Origin: Polaromonas sp. AET17H-212 | Lineage (GTDB): Bacteria; Pseudomonadota; Gammaproteobacteria; Burkholderiales; Burkholderiaceae_C | Assembly: GCF_002379085.1 (NCBI RefSeq) | Contig: NZ_NBZW01000009.1 | Span: forward strand, 1 to 64,000 | Length of the DNA: 64,000 bases | Reading direction: 5' to 3' | Shown: one piece after another, positions 1-9,761 of the stretch | Layout of the letters: every line of letters begins with the position of its first letter | Numbering within the stretch: position 1 is the stretch's first letter | Made by a program: the position numbers and the translations under genes | Notes under the pieces: model-generated | What the model saw: only the letters and a program-made list of their open reading frames with translations | Told to the model about the DNA's origin: nothing | Databases searched by the model: none

Positions 1-76
1 TTATCCATAGAAAGTGAAGATTGTTCATGTCGAACAACGCTTCCAACATCATTGAGCAGAAGATTGAGGTCATTAC

Positions 77-1312
77 ATGGGTCCATTGCACGGCATCAAG
101 ATCATCGACATGACGTCGGTGCTGATGGGGCCCTTCGCGACGCTGTCGCTGGGCGACATGGGCGCCGACATCATCAAAATCGAGGCGCCGCAAGGCGACC
201 TGGTGCGCGAGATCGGCCCGGGTCGGCACGCCGACATGGGCCCGATCTTCCTCAATGCCAATCGCAGCAAGCGCAGCATCGCGCTCGACCTGAAGAAGCC
301 TGCCGGGCTGAACGTGCTCCACCGCTTGCTGGCTGACGCGGACGTGCTCGTCTACAACGTGCGGCCCAATGCCATGGCACGGCTCGGACTCGACTATGAA
401 ACGGTGGCCGCCATCAACCCGCGCATCGTCTATGCAGGTCTGTTCGGCTTTGGTCAGGACGGACCCTATGCCGCGCGTCCCGCATACGACGATCTGATGC
501 AGGGCGGTGCGGCGCTGTCACACCTGATCGCGCGCTCCGGCGACGGCACGCCGCGCTACGTGCCAACGGCGATGGCCGACCGCATCGTCGGCCTGACCGC
601 CGTGGGCGGCATCCTCGCAAGCCTGCTGGCACGCGAGCGTACCGGGCGCGGACAGCGGCTGGACGTGCCGATGTTCGAAACGATGGTGGGCTTCGTGCTT
701 GGCGACCACCTGGGCGGACTGACCTACGACCCGCCGCTGGATGGCGGCGGCTATGCGCGCCAGCTCTCGCCGGAGCGGCGCCCGTACCGCACGCGCGATG
801 GTTATGTCTGCGCCGTGGTCTACAACGACAAGCAGTGGGAGCGGTTCCTGCGCGCGGTGGGCCGCGAGTCCCTGCTTGCCACCGATCCCCGTTTCGCCAC
901 CTTCGCCGCACGCGCGCGCAACATCGACGCGGTGTATGGCGAACTCGCCCGCATGTTCGAAGAACGGACCACTGCCGAATGGATGAAGCTGCTTGAGGAG
1001 AGCGACGTGCCGATGATGCCGATGCACGACCTGCACAGCGTGCTCGAAGACCCTCACCTGCAGGCCACGGGTTTCTTCTCGATCACCGATCACCCGAGCG
1101 AGGGACGAATCCGCCAGATGCGCATGCCGATGACCTGGTCCGACAGCCAGCCCGGGCCGGCGCGCCATGCGCCCCGGCTCGGCGAACACAGTGTCGAAGT
1201 GCTGCAACAGGTCGGATTCAGCGACGCAGAGATCGAGAAGCTCATCGAGGAAGGAACGGTGCTTGTGTGCAGCGAGCGCTCTCCAACCACCCCATCGAAA
1301 GGAACCATATGA
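77..1312 (+). CDS. CaiB/BaiF family III CoA-transferase
   Basis: 411 aa, full family length (about 400). It should move CoA between an acyl-CoA donor and a free carboxylic acid, activating the acid in the cytoplasm. The N-terminus carries the family nucleotide-fold pattern (GDMGADIIKIEAPQGD, residues 26-41), then RPAYDD (134-139). Asp168 in PTAMADRIVG lies where the catalytic Asp of formyl-CoA transferase and AMACR falls; this is alignment by eye. The stop overlaps the next gene's start in ATGA, so it is coupled to the acyl-CoA dehydrogenase. It resembles the CoA-transferases at 47587 and 55201 more than the racemase-like gene at 2495. Substrate unknown. Confidence 0.93.
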   Translation: MGPLHGIKIIDMTSVLMGPFATLSLGDMGADIIKIEAPQGDLVREIGPGRHADMGPIFLNANRSKRSIALDLKKPAGLNVLHRLLADADVLVYNVRPNAMARLGLDYETVAAINPRIVYAGLFGFGQDGPYAARPAYDDLMQGGAALSHLIARSGDGTPRYVPTAMADRIVGLTAVGGILASLLARERTGRGQRLDVPMFETMVGFVLGDHLGGLTYDPPLDGGGYARQLSPERRPYRTRDGYVCAVVYNDKQWERFLRAVGRESLLATDPRFATFAARARNIDAVYGELARMFEERTTAEWMKLLEESDVPMMPMHDLHSVLEDPHLQATGFFSITDHPSEGRIRQMRMPMTWSDSQPGPARHAPRLGEHSVEVLQQVGFSDAEIEKLIEEGTVLVCSERSPTTPSKGTI

Positions 1313-2475
1313 ACTTTACGTTAACCGAGCAGCAGGAAAGTATTCGAGAGGCGATTGCGAAGATCTGCGGCCGCTTCAACGACCAGTACTGGTTTGACCG
1401 CGACCACGACGGACGCTTCCCCGAGGAGTTCTACCAGGCGCTCGCGGGCGACGGCTGGCTCGGTATGTGCATCGGCGAGCAGTACGGCGGCGCGGGGCTC
1501 GGCGTGACGGAGGCGGCGCTGATGATGCAGACCATCGCGCAATCCGGTGGCGGTATGTCGGCGGCATCGTCCGTGCACATCAATCTCTTCGGGCTCAACC
1601 CGGTAGCGGTGTTTGGCAACGAAGAGCAGCGCCTGCGCATGCTGCCGCCGGTGGCGCGCGGCGAGGTCAAGAGCTGCTTTGGCGTGACCGAGCCGAACAC
1701 CGGCCTCAACACGACACAGCTCAAAACGCGCGCCGTGCGCAAAGGCGACCGCTACGTCGTCAACGGGCAGAAGGTGTGGATATCGACGGCGCAGGTGGCA
1801 CACAAAATCCTGCTTCTCGCCCGCACAACGCCGCTCGAGGAGGTGGACAAGCCGACGCACGGCCTGAGCCTCTTCTACACGAACTTCGACCGCAGCCGCA
1901 TCACCGTGCACGAGATCGAGAAGATGGGCCGCAAGTGCGTGGACTCGAACGAACTGTTCTTCGAGGACTTCGAGATTCCGGTCGAGGACCGCATCGGCGA
2001 GGAAGGCCGCGGCTTCGAGTACATCCTGCACGGCATGAATCCCGAACGCGTCCTGATCGCCGCCGAGGCGGTGGGCATCGGACGGCTCGCGCTGTCGCGC
2101 GCGGTCGACTACGCAAAGCAACGGGTAGTATTCAACCGGCCGATCGGCAAGAACCAGGCGATCCAGCACCCGCTGGCGCAGAACTGGATGGAGCTCGAGG
2201 CGGCGAACCTGATGGTCATGCAGGCGGCCTGGCAGTACGACAACGACATGAACTGCGGCGCCGCGGCCAATGCCGCCAAGTACCTCGCCGGGGAGGCCGG
2301 CTTCAACGCCTGTCAGCAGGCGGTCATGGTCCACGGCGGCTTCGGCTATGCCAAGGAATACCACGTCGAGCGCTACCTGCGCGAGGTGATGATTCCGCGC
2401 ATCGCGCCAATCAGCCCGCAACTGGTGCTGTGCTACATCGCCGAGAAGGTGCTCGGCCTTCCGAAGTCCTACTGA
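1309..2475 (+). CDS. acyl-CoA dehydrogenase
   Basis: 388 aa flavoenzyme that should introduce an alpha,beta double bond into an acyl-CoA, passing electrons to ETF. The start is ATG at 1309, overlapping the previous stop and preceded by GAAAGGA; the longer frame from 1267 has no ribosome site. N-terminal helical domain, middle domain with CFGVTEPNTGLNTTQLKTRA, then NGQKVWIS. The C-terminus VLGLPKSY is shared with the dehydrogenase at 36365. The usual EGT motif that holds the catalytic Glu of MCAD is replaced by IAPISPQ, so the base must lie elsewhere, as in isovaleryl-CoA dehydrogenases, or activity differs. Confidence 0.93.
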   Translation: MNFTLTEQQESIREAIAKICGRFNDQYWFDRDHDGRFPEEFYQALAGDGWLGMCIGEQYGGAGLGVTEAALMMQTIAQSGGGMSAASSVHINLFGLNPVAVFGNEEQRLRMLPPVARGEVKSCFGVTEPNTGLNTTQLKTRAVRKGDRYVVNGQKVWISTAQVAHKILLLARTTPLEEVDKPTHGLSLFYTNFDRSRITVHEIEKMGRKCVDSNELFFEDFEIPVEDRIGEEGRGFEYILHGMNPERVLIAAEAVGIGRLALSRAVDYAKQRVVFNRPIGKNQAIQHPLAQNWMELEAANLMVMQAAWQYDNDMNCGAAANAAKYLAGEAGFNACQQAVMVHGGFGYAKEYHVERYLREVMIPRIAPISPQLVLCYIAEKVLGLPKSY

Positions 2476-2494
2476 CGCCCCGGCCGCCGACAAC

Positions 2495-3670
2495 ATGAGC
2501 ACTTCTCCTGGCATGAACGCCGGCCCGCTGGCCGGGCTGAAAGTGGTGGAATTCGCCGGCATCGGTCCTGGGCCGATGTGCGGCATGCTGCTCGCCGACC
2601 TGGGTGCGCAGGTGCTGCGCATCGACCGCCTGGAGCCGAGCGGCCTTGGGGTCGCGCGGCCCGCACGCTTCGATCTGCTGCAGCGCGGCAAGCGGTCACT
2701 GCGCATCGACCTGAAGCGCGACGCGGGCGTCGCCCTGGCCCGCGAGCTGGTCGCCCGGGCCGACGCTCTGATCGAGGGCTTCCGTCCCGGGACCATGGAA
2801 CGCATGGGTCTCGGCCCCGACGTGTGCATCGGCCTGAACCCGCGGCTGGTCTACGGTCGCGTCACCGGCTTCGGGCAGACCGGCCCGCTGGCGCGAAGCG
2901 CCGGGCACGACCTCAACTACGTGGCGCTCGCGGGTGCGCTGCATGCCATCGGTCGAGAAGGCACCGCCCCGACGCCGCCGCTGAACCTGCTGGGCGACTA
3001 CGCGGGCGGCGCGATGCTGCTCGCCTTCGGGATCATGAGCGCGCTGTGGAGCGCACGCGAAAGCGGGCGCGGGCAGATCGTCGATGCGGCGATGATTGAC
3101 GGTGTGGCGTCGCTAATGACCAGCCTGTACGGCCTTCTCGCCGCCGGGCTGCAAAACGGGCCGCGAGGCACGAACCTGCTCGACTCGGGTGCGCCGCACT
3201 ACGACGTGTACCGCTGCGCCGACGGTGAGTACGTGTCGGTGGCGCCGCTGGAAACAAAGTTTCGGGAGGTTTTCGTCGCGCGTTTGGGGCTTTCCCCGGG
3301 TGACCTGCCCGACGTCCAGGATCCCGGCCGGTGGCCCGAAGCCAGGCGGAAGTTGGCCGAACTTTTCGCAGGCCGCACCCGTGCACAGTGGTGCGAACTG
3401 CTTGAAGGCAGCGATGCCTGTTTCGCGCCGGTGCTCGCACCGCTGGAGGCGCCGAATCACCCTCATCACCGCGCACGCCAAACCTTCATCGAGATCGACG
3501 GCATTGCACAACCCGCGCCGGCCCCGCGATTCAGCGTGACACCGCCGCGTCTCCCCGAGCCGCCGTATCCGCCAGGCGAAGGTGGCATCGAGTGGGCCGC
3601 GCAGTGGGGTATTCCCGAAGAGGTGCTGTTCCGCGGTGTCGCACCCGACGACGGCACTGCATCTAACTGA
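2495..3670 (+). CDS. AMACR-like 2-methylacyl-CoA racemase (CaiB/BaiF family)
   Basis: 391 aa. Begins GPLAGLKVVEFAGIGPGPM (residues 10-28), the pattern of alpha-methylacyl-CoA racemases. Residues matching the racemase active site are present by eye alignment: Arg97 in EGFRPG, His138 in AGHDLNY, Asp168 in LLGDYAGG and Glu253 in APLETKF. The expected reaction is epimerisation of (R)/(S)-2-methylacyl-CoA so that a stereospecific dehydrogenase can act. It lies 19 nt after the acyl-CoA dehydrogenase and is followed by TRAP transporter genes. A closely similar gene is at 57609. A plain CoA-transferase role cannot be excluded. Confidence 0.88.
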   Translation: MSTSPGMNAGPLAGLKVVEFAGIGPGPMCGMLLADLGAQVLRIDRLEPSGLGVARPARFDLLQRGKRSLRIDLKRDAGVALARELVARADALIEGFRPGTMERMGLGPDVCIGLNPRLVYGRVTGFGQTGPLARSAGHDLNYVALAGALHAIGREGTAPTPPLNLLGDYAGGAMLLAFGIMSALWSARESGRGQIVDAAMIDGVASLMTSLYGLLAAGLQNGPRGTNLLDSGAPHYDVYRCADGEYVSVAPLETKFREVFVARLGLSPGDLPDVQDPGRWPEARRKLAELFAGRTRAQWCELLEGSDACFAPVLAPLEAPNHPHHRARQTFIEIDGIAQPAPAPRFSVTPPRLPEPPYPPGEGGIEWAAQWGIPEEVLFRGVAPDDGTASN

Positions 3671-3800
3671 GAAAGATTTACATGACCGGACTGCAGTCAT
3701 TTTCGGTGGGACATCTATTTGATCGTGTTTACCGCAGTGCGGGTGCCCAGGAGAGACCGCAGGCATTTCGAGCGAAACGAAAACACCAATGGAAAGGCCG

Positions 3801-4412
3801 ATGACCGCCATGCTTGCCAACACCAAAACGCCGCCCGACGACCCCCGCCGGCCCGCCGGAGCCTACGCGATGCTGCGGCGCGCGGTCGACGTGCTCGACG
3901 CGGCGCTGATGGTCGTCGGCTGCCTGATGCTGTTCCTGCTGATGCTCGTCGTGGTGTTCGACGTGTCGCTGCGCTATCTCTTCAATTCGCCGCTGATCTG
4001 GTCCTACGAGGTGATCTCCAACTACCTGATGCCGGGCCTTTTCTTCCTCGCCGTATCAGACACGCTCAAGGCGCATGCCCATGTCAGCGTCGACATCGTC
4101 CACAACTACATCTCCACGAACACGCGCTATTTGTTCCAGGCAATCTGCAGCGTGATCGCCGCGCCCGTGTTTTTCTACATCACGGTCGTCTCAACGCAGC
4201 GCACCTTCGAGGAATTCCAGTCGGGAGCGGTGTCCACGAGCGGACTGGAATTGCCCAGTTGGACCATTAGCGCGTTGCTGCCGCTCGGCTTCGGCCTGCT
4301 GGCGATCCGCCTGACGCTCGATGCGGGCGGTTATGTCTGGACGCTGGCGTCAGGCCGGGAAATTGTACCGCTGCCACCGATGTCGGGCACGGAAGAAGAG
4401 GTGACACCATGA
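3801..4412 (+). CDS. TRAP transporter small permease (DctQ family)
   Basis: 203 aa from the ATG at 3801, which has GGAAAGG just upstream; an in-frame ATG at 3789 has no ribosome site. Four hydrophobic segments are visible (for example LMVVGCLMLFLLMLVVVFDV), with the family pattern WSYEVISNYLMPGLFFLA. It is the small inner-membrane subunit of a sodium-driven TRAP carrier for organic acids. The stop overlaps the large-permease start (ATGA), and the binding-protein gene follows, giving a complete QMP set. The gap from the racemase gene is about 130 nt. Confidence 0.93.
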   Translation: MTAMLANTKTPPDDPRRPAGAYAMLRRAVDVLDAALMVVGCLMLFLLMLVVVFDVSLRYLFNSPLIWSYEVISNYLMPGLFFLAVSDTLKAHAHVSVDIVHNYISTNTRYLFQAICSVIAAPVFFYITVVSTQRTFEEFQSGAVSTSGLELPSWTISALLPLGFGLLAIRLTLDAGGYVWTLASGREIVPLPPMSGTEEEVTP

Positions 4413-5698
4413 TCGCATCCGGGATCGTCTTCCTCTTGTTCCTGCTGCTCGCACTGGGCATGCCAGTGGCTTTTTCTCTCGCCACCGCGGGCACCCTCGG
4501 GCTCTATCTGATCGGCGGGCTGGAGGCTCTGGCGGGCGTCGTCGCGACGACGCCGCTGGCGACTGCTGGTACCTATGAGCTGATCTCCGTGCCCATGTTC
4601 ATCCTAATGGCCGAGTTCGTGATCCTGAGCGGCGTGGCCGACAACTTGTTCAAGGCCGCAGCCACCTGGGTCGGCCGCGTGCCGGGCGGCCTCGCCATGG
4701 CGACGGCGCTTGCCGGTGCGGGCTTCGGCGCGATTTCGGGCTCAAGCACCGCCTCGGCCGCGACGCTGTCGTCGACCACTATGCCGATGATGCTGAAGCA
4801 AGGCTACGATCCGAAGCTCGCCGGCGGGGTGGTGGCGATTTCGGGAACGCTCGCGATGCTGATTCCTCCAAGCATCGCGCTCGTCCTCTACGGAATCATC
4901 GCCGACGTGAATATCGGCCAGTTGCTGGTCGGCGGCGTGATCCCGGGCATTCTCGTCACGCTCACGATCATTGCCACCGTGTGGGTGCTGGTCAAGCTCG
5001 ACCCCGCCGCGGCGCCGCTCGGCAACGCGTATTCGATGCGCGAGAAATTCGCTTCGCTGAAGGTCGTCGGCCCGATGCTGGCATTGTTCATGTCGGTCAC
5101 CGGCGTGATCTACACCGGCATCGCGACGCCGACCGAAGCGTCCGGCCTCGGCGCCTTCGGCGCGTTCCTGATCGCGCTTCGGGAGCGCAAGGTCAACAGG
5201 GCCTCGCTGATGAAGGCGCTGACCCATGCCGCCCATGCGAGTTGCATGATCATCATGATCATCGTGTGCGCGAAGATCTTCGGGTATTTCTTCACCCTCA
5301 CGCAGGCGACGCAGAGCATCGTCCAGTGGGTCGGCGCGCTCGACGTGTCGCGCTGGGTGGTAATGGCTTTCATCCTCTTCGGCTTTCTGGTCCTCGGCTG
5401 CGTGATGGACCAGGTCGCGATCCTGATCCTGACAGTCCCGATCGTCCTGCCGCTGGTCAAGGCACTCGGATTTGATCCGGTGTGGTTCGGCGTCATCGTC
5501 ATCGTCGTGGCCGAGGTCGGCCTCGTCACGCCGCCCGTCGGCCTGAACGTCTTCGTCGTCTCGCGCTACGCGAAGCGGCCGCTGCGGGAAATCTTCGCCG
5601 GGGTGTGGCCCCATGTCTTCAGCCACCTGCTGTTGCTGATCGTGCTCGTCGCGTTCCCCTCCATCATTCTTTGGCTTCCTTCTCAGATGGCGCCCTGA
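4409..5698 (+). CDS. TRAP transporter large permease (DctM family)
   Basis: 429 aa, the normal DctM length, with about a dozen membrane segments and typical motifs such as ALAGAGFGAISGSSTASAAT, VAISGTLAMLIPPSIALVLYG and TPPVGLNVFVV. It forms the transport channel of the TRAP system with the small permease just upstream (4-nt overlap, ribosome site GAAGAAGAGG before the ATG) and the periplasmic binding protein downstream. Substrate is not shown by sequence; the surrounding CoA-transferase and dehydrogenases suggest a carboxylic acid that is then CoA-activated. Confidence 0.95.
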   Translation: MIASGIVFLLFLLLALGMPVAFSLATAGTLGLYLIGGLEALAGVVATTPLATAGTYELISVPMFILMAEFVILSGVADNLFKAAATWVGRVPGGLAMATALAGAGFGAISGSSTASAATLSSTTMPMMLKQGYDPKLAGGVVAISGTLAMLIPPSIALVLYGIIADVNIGQLLVGGVIPGILVTLTIIATVWVLVKLDPAAAPLGNAYSMREKFASLKVVGPMLALFMSVTGVIYTGIATPTEASGLGAFGAFLIALRERKVNRASLMKALTHAAHASCMIIMIIVCAKIFGYFFTLTQATQSIVQWVGALDVSRWVVMAFILFGFLVLGCVMDQVAILILTVPIVLPLVKALGFDPVWFGVIVIVVAEVGLVTPPVGLNVFVVSRYAKRPLREIFAGVWPHVFSHLLLLIVLVAFPSIILWLPSQMAP

Positions 5699-5754
5699 CC
5701 GACTAGGTCTAACGCCGATTTTCCGTCCCACGTCCCACAATGAAAGGCTTCCAC

Positions 5755-6780
5755 ATGACTCGAATCGTCAACAGGGCCATCCAGACGCTCGCCCTCGTGT
5801 CCGTTTGCACCGCAGGGCCCGCTCTCGCCCAGACGCCGATCAAGCTCAAGATCGCCGACTCGTTCCCGGTCGGCCACTACCTGCCAAAGTACATCATCTA
5901 CCCGATGATGGAGCGGCTGAAGGAGAACCCGGCAGCCAAGGGCATCGAGTTTGAGTACTACCCGGCTGAGCAGTTGGGCAAGGCGAAGGACTTCCTGGCG
6001 CTCACGCAGTCTGGCCTGGTCGACATCGCGTACGTTGCACCGGGCTTCGTGTCCGACAAGATGCCTCTGTCCGTCGTGGCCGAGCTGCCGCTGGACTTCA
6101 CCGGCTCGTGCCAGGGCACCCTCGCCTACTGGAACCTCGCGAAGCCGGGCGGGCTGATCGCGAAGAAGGAGTTTGAGCCCAACGGCGTGCGCTTGCTGTT
6201 CACGATCGTGCTGCCGCCTTACCAGATCGTCACGCGCAAGCCCTTCGCCACGCTGAAGGATGTCGAGGGCATGAAAATCCGCGCATCAGGCTCGGCCAAG
6301 GAACTGGTGCTGAAGAAAATCAAGGCCACGCCCGTGTTGATGCCGACGCCCGACGTTTACGAGTCGCTGTCGCGCGGCACGATCGACGGCGTGCTGTTCC
6401 CGTTCAACAGCCTCGCGCCGTACAACATACACAAGCTGTCGAAGACCTCCACGGTCGGCGAGAACTTCGGCACCTTCATCGCCAACTACGTGATCAGCGA
6501 GAAGCGCTGGCAGACTCTGCCCCCGGCGATCCAGGCCCAGTTGTCGGCGATGGGCGATGACATCGTGCGCAGCGCGTGCGCGCAGGTCGAAAAGGATGAA
6601 GCCGGCGACATAGAGAAGGTCAAGCAGGCCGGCGTCAATCTCATCACCTTGTCGACGGCCGACAAAGCGGTGGTAGCCAACGCGATGAGCGAAGTCGCCA
6701 AGGAGTGGGCCGAGGGCCTGGACAAGCGCGGACGCCCCGGCACCGAGGTGCTGAACGCGTTCAAGGCCGGCCTCAAGTGA
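5755..6780 (+). CDS. TRAP transporter substrate-binding protein (DctP family)
   Basis: 341 aa. I start it at ATG 5755, seven nt after GAAAGG; the ATG at 5740 lacks a ribosome site. Residues 1-25 form a signal peptide ending ALA before QTPIKLK, so it is periplasmic. Family landmarks include EYYPAEQLGKAKD, the region LKDVEGMKIRASGSAKE that carries the ligand-binding Arg, and SRGTIDGVLFP. It delivers the substrate to the DctQM pair encoded just upstream. Branched or aromatic carboxylates are the usual ligands of such proteins, but the ligand here is unknown. Confidence 0.93.
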   Translation: MTRIVNRAIQTLALVSVCTAGPALAQTPIKLKIADSFPVGHYLPKYIIYPMMERLKENPAAKGIEFEYYPAEQLGKAKDFLALTQSGLVDIAYVAPGFVSDKMPLSVVAELPLDFTGSCQGTLAYWNLAKPGGLIAKKEFEPNGVRLLFTIVLPPYQIVTRKPFATLKDVEGMKIRASGSAKELVLKKIKATPVLMPTPDVYESLSRGTIDGVLFPFNSLAPYNIHKLSKTSTVGENFGTFIANYVISEKRWQTLPPAIQAQLSAMGDDIVRSACAQVEKDEAGDIEKVKQAGVNLITLSTADKAVVANAMSEVAKEWAEGLDKRGRPGTEVLNAFKAGLK

Positions 6781-6802
6781 CGGCGGCGCGCCGGGCAGTC
6801 CC

Positions 6803-7954
6803 ATGATCGATGCACTTTCCCTCGTATCCGTGCCGCACGCGGCCGAGGCGCTTCGCGCCGAGGTGCGCGCCTTCCTCGACGACACGCTACGCGACATGCC
6901 GCCTGAGCGGCGTGCGCAGTCGTGGCTCGGGTTCGACGCGGACTTCAGCAAGGCGCTGGGCCAGCGCGGCTGGATCGGGCTGGCGCTGCCGCACGAGTAC
7001 GGCGGTGGCGGACGGGACGCATTCGCCCGCTTCGTCCTGGTCGAGGAACTGCTCTCGCGCGGCGCACCGGTGTCGGCGCACTGGATCGCGGAGCGCCAGA
7101 GCGCGCCCGTGATCCTGCGTTACGGCACCGAGGAACAGAAGCGGTTCTACGTGCCGCGCGTGTGCAGCGGCGACCTGTTCTTCTGCATCGGGATGAGCGA
7201 GCCGCAGTCGGGCTCCGACCTCGCGAGCATCAAGACGCGGGCAACGCCTACGCCGGGGGGCTGGCGCCTGAAAGGCCAGAAGGTCTGGACCACGAACGCG
7301 CACCGATCGCATTTCATGATCGCGCTGGTGCGAACGTCCGGCACGGCGGAAGACCGCCATGACGGGCTCTCGCAGTTCGTCATCGATCTCACGCTGCCCG
7401 GCATCACGGTGCGTCCGATCGAGGACCTCACCGGCGGCAAGCACTTCAGCGAAGTGTTCTTCGACGACGTCGAGCTGCCGCACGACGCGCTGGTCGGTCA
7501 GGAAGGTTCGGGCTGGAAACAGGTGACGGCCGAACTCGCCTACGAGCGAAGCGGCCCCGAGCGCATCTACTCCAGCATCGTGCTCTTCGACACCTGGCTG
7601 GATCACCTGCGTTGCGAGCGGGCCGACGATGAGGCATCCATCGTCCTCGCGGGGCGCATCGTCGGCCACCTGGCGACGCTGCGGTCGATGTCGGTGGCGG
7701 TCACGGCGAAGGTGAACGCCGGTGACAGTCCGATGGTGGAAGCGTCGCTCGTCAAGGACCTTGGCACCGAGCTTGAGCAGTTTATTCCGCTCGCGATCGG
7801 CGACGCCATCGCGAGCGCGTCCGAACGCGATGCGCCGGCCGAGTTGCTGCGGACGCTGACCTACGTGACGCAGATCGCGCCGACCTATTCGCTTCGCGGC
7901 GGCACACGAGAAATATTGCGCAGCCTGATCGCGCGCGGATTGGGACTTCGATGA
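6803..7954 (+). CDS. acyl-CoA dehydrogenase, larger subunit of a coupled pair
   Basis: 383 aa. It has the FAD/substrate motif CIGMSEPQSGSDLASIKTRA and KGQKVWTTNAH, plus a C-terminal SLRGGTREILRSLIARGL. It starts 22 nt after the TRAP binding protein and its stop overlaps the next dehydrogenase gene (ATGA). Two adjacent, unequal acyl-CoA dehydrogenase genes are the arrangement known from steroid side-chain degradation, where the products form alpha2beta2 heterotetramers. I infer the same here; this subunit keeps the better-conserved flavin motifs. Confidence 0.92.
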   Translation: MIDALSLVSVPHAAEALRAEVRAFLDDTLRDMPPERRAQSWLGFDADFSKALGQRGWIGLALPHEYGGGGRDAFARFVLVEELLSRGAPVSAHWIAERQSAPVILRYGTEEQKRFYVPRVCSGDLFFCIGMSEPQSGSDLASIKTRATPTPGGWRLKGQKVWTTNAHRSHFMIALVRTSGTAEDRHDGLSQFVIDLTLPGITVRPIEDLTGGKHFSEVFFDDVELPHDALVGQEGSGWKQVTAELAYERSGPERIYSSIVLFDTWLDHLRCERADDEASIVLAGRIVGHLATLRSMSVAVTAKVNAGDSPMVEASLVKDLGTELEQFIPLAIGDAIASASERDAPAELLRTLTYVTQIAPTYSLRGGTREILRSLIARGLGLR

Positions 7955-8973
7955 ACGAACTCTTGTCGCAGGCATTCGAGCGCCTGCTGGCCGATTGCTC
8001 CACGCCCAAGGCGATCCGGCAGGTGGAGCGCGGCGGGTCCACCGCCGAATTGTGGGCGCGCATCGACGAATCGGGCTACCTGGACGCGCTGGTGGCGGAG
8101 CAGACCGGCGGAGCGGGACTGTCGCTCGCCGACGCGTTTCCGCTGTTCGTGGCCGAAGGACACCATGCGCTACCGGTGCCGCTGGCGCACACGATGGTCG
8201 TACGCGCCGTGCTGGCGCATGCGGGCATCGAGGCACCGGCCGGAGCGATCGCGATGGCATCGCAAACTCGCGTCGATGCGGGGGGCGCGGTAACCGCGCT
8301 CGCGACACCGTACGGCAAGATCGCGGACTGGGTTGCCGCCGCCATGCCCGACGGCTGGCTGCTGCTGCCTACCGCGAAGGCCGATGTGCGAGACACCGGC
8401 ATTCACGGCAGCCTGCGCGCTGACCTGTACTGGCCGGCGCAGGCGCGCGCGGGACTCGCGCTTCACGCGGCCGTCGCGTGGCGCGAGGCGGGTGCGGCAA
8501 TCGCTGCGGCGCAGCTCGCCGGCGCCATGCAGCGGACGCTCGAAATGACGGTCGTCTATGCCAACGACAGGGTGCAGTTCGGCCGCTCGATCGGAAAGTT
8601 CCAGGCGATTCAGCACCAGATCAGCGTGATGGCCGAGCATGTCGTGGCCGCGCACATGGCCGCCGAAATAGGCTGCAGCGGGCCGGGGCCGCTGCCGCAC
8701 GGCCTGCGTGCGGCGCTCGCGAAAGCGCGCGCCAGCGAGGCGGCCACGCTGGCGACATCGACAGCGCATGCCGTTCACGGCGCGATCGGCGTCACGGCGG
8801 AGATGGACCTGCAGATCTACACCCGCCGCATCCACGAATGGCGCGCCGACTTCGGCTCGGAGCGTCACTGGAATCGTGTACTGGGCCAGGCGCTCATGGC
8901 CTCGCCCGCCGCGTCGGCGCTCGAATTCATGCGCGCCGACCTCATCCCAACCACCAAGGAACCCGCGCCATGA
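7951..8973 (+). CDS. acyl-CoA dehydrogenase-like, smaller subunit of a coupled pair
   Basis: 340 aa, shorter and more diverged than a normal acyl-CoA dehydrogenase (about 380). The central FAD motif seen in its partner at 6803 is degenerate, whereas the C-terminal helical domain is recognisable (QFGRSIGKFQAIQHQISVMAE, then AVHGAIGVTAEMDLQIYTRR). It overlaps the stop of the upstream gene and the start of the downstream hydratase by 4 nt each, so the three are translated together. It probably forms a heteromer with the 6803 product and may not be active alone. Confidence 0.9.
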   Translation: MNELLSQAFERLLADCSTPKAIRQVERGGSTAELWARIDESGYLDALVAEQTGGAGLSLADAFPLFVAEGHHALPVPLAHTMVVRAVLAHAGIEAPAGAIAMASQTRVDAGGAVTALATPYGKIADWVAAAMPDGWLLLPTAKADVRDTGIHGSLRADLYWPAQARAGLALHAAVAWREAGAAIAAAQLAGAMQRTLEMTVVYANDRVQFGRSIGKFQAIQHQISVMAEHVVAAHMAAEIGCSGPGPLPHGLRAALAKARASEAATLATSTAHAVHGAIGVTAEMDLQIYTRRIHEWRADFGSERHWNRVLGQALMASPAASALEFMRADLIPTTKEPAP

Positions 8974-9761
8974 GCACTTTTCTTTTGTACGAGCAATCGG
9001 GAGCGGTCGTCACGCTCACGATGAATGCGCCCGAGTCGCGCAATGCGCTAACCGGCAATAACGCGCCGCAGGAATTCGTCGACGCCTGTGCGCGCATTTC
9101 AGAGGACATGTCGGTGCGCGCCGTGGTGCTCACAGGCGCCGGCCCGGTGTTCTCCTCCGGCGGCAACCTGAAGCACATGAAGGCGCTGTTCGACGAGACG
9201 CCGAGCGCGATCCGCAACTGGTACCGCCAGGGCATCCAGCGTCTGTCGACGGCGCTCTATAACCTCGAGGTGCCAACCATCGCTGCCGTCAACGGTGCCG
9301 CTATCGGCGCGGGATGCGACCTCACCTGCATGTGCGACATCCGGATCGCGGCGGACACCGCATCCTTCGCCGAAAGTTTCGTGCGCGTCGGTCTTATTCC
9401 GGGCGACGGGGGCGCCTGGCTGCTGCCGCGGGTGGTCGGCATGTCAAAGGCCATGGAAATGTCGTTCACCGGCGATTCGCTGTCGGCCGCCGAAGCGCTC
9501 GCATGCGGCCTCGTGTCGAAGGTCGTGCCGGCCGACCGGTTGATGGACGAGGCCCGCGCACTCGCTGGGCGGATCGCGAAAAACCCCGGCACGGGCCTGC
9601 GCATGACGAAGCGTCTGTTGCGCGAAGGGCAGCACATGCGGCTCGAATCGCTGCTCGAAATGTCGGCCGGCTTCCAGGCCATCGCGCACAAGACGCCACA
9701 CCACGTCGAGGCGGTGAACGCTTTCATCGAGAAACGCGCGCCGAACTTCCCTGATCGCTGA
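8970..9761 (+). CDS. enoyl-CoA hydratase/isomerase family protein
   Basis: 263 aa crotonase. The start ATG at 8970 overlaps the previous stop, with AAGGA before it; the long upstream frame is not coding. Oxyanion-hole motif SSGGNLKHM and the second glycine stretch [15 protein letters not shown] are present. Asp takes the place of the first catalytic Glu of classical hydratases, while [18 protein letters not shown] keeps the second Glu. This GDGG variant is common in proteins annotated PaaG-like. It should hydrate or isomerise the enoyl-CoA made by the upstream dehydrogenases. Last gene before the etfBA segment; its stop lies inside a direct repeat. Confidence 0.92.
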   Translation: MSTFLLYEQSGAVVTLTMNAPESRNALTGNNAPQEFVDACARISEDMSVRAVVLTGAGPVFSSGGNLKHMKALFDETPSAIRNWYRQGIQRLSTALYNLEVPTIAAVNGAAIGAGCDLTCMCDIRIAADTASFAESFVRVGLIPGDGGAWLLPRVVGMSKAMEMSFTGDSLSAAEALACGLVSKVVPADRLMDEARALAGRIAKNPGTGLRMTKRLLREGQHMRLESLLEMSAGFQAIAHKTPHHVEAVNAFIEKRAPNFPDR

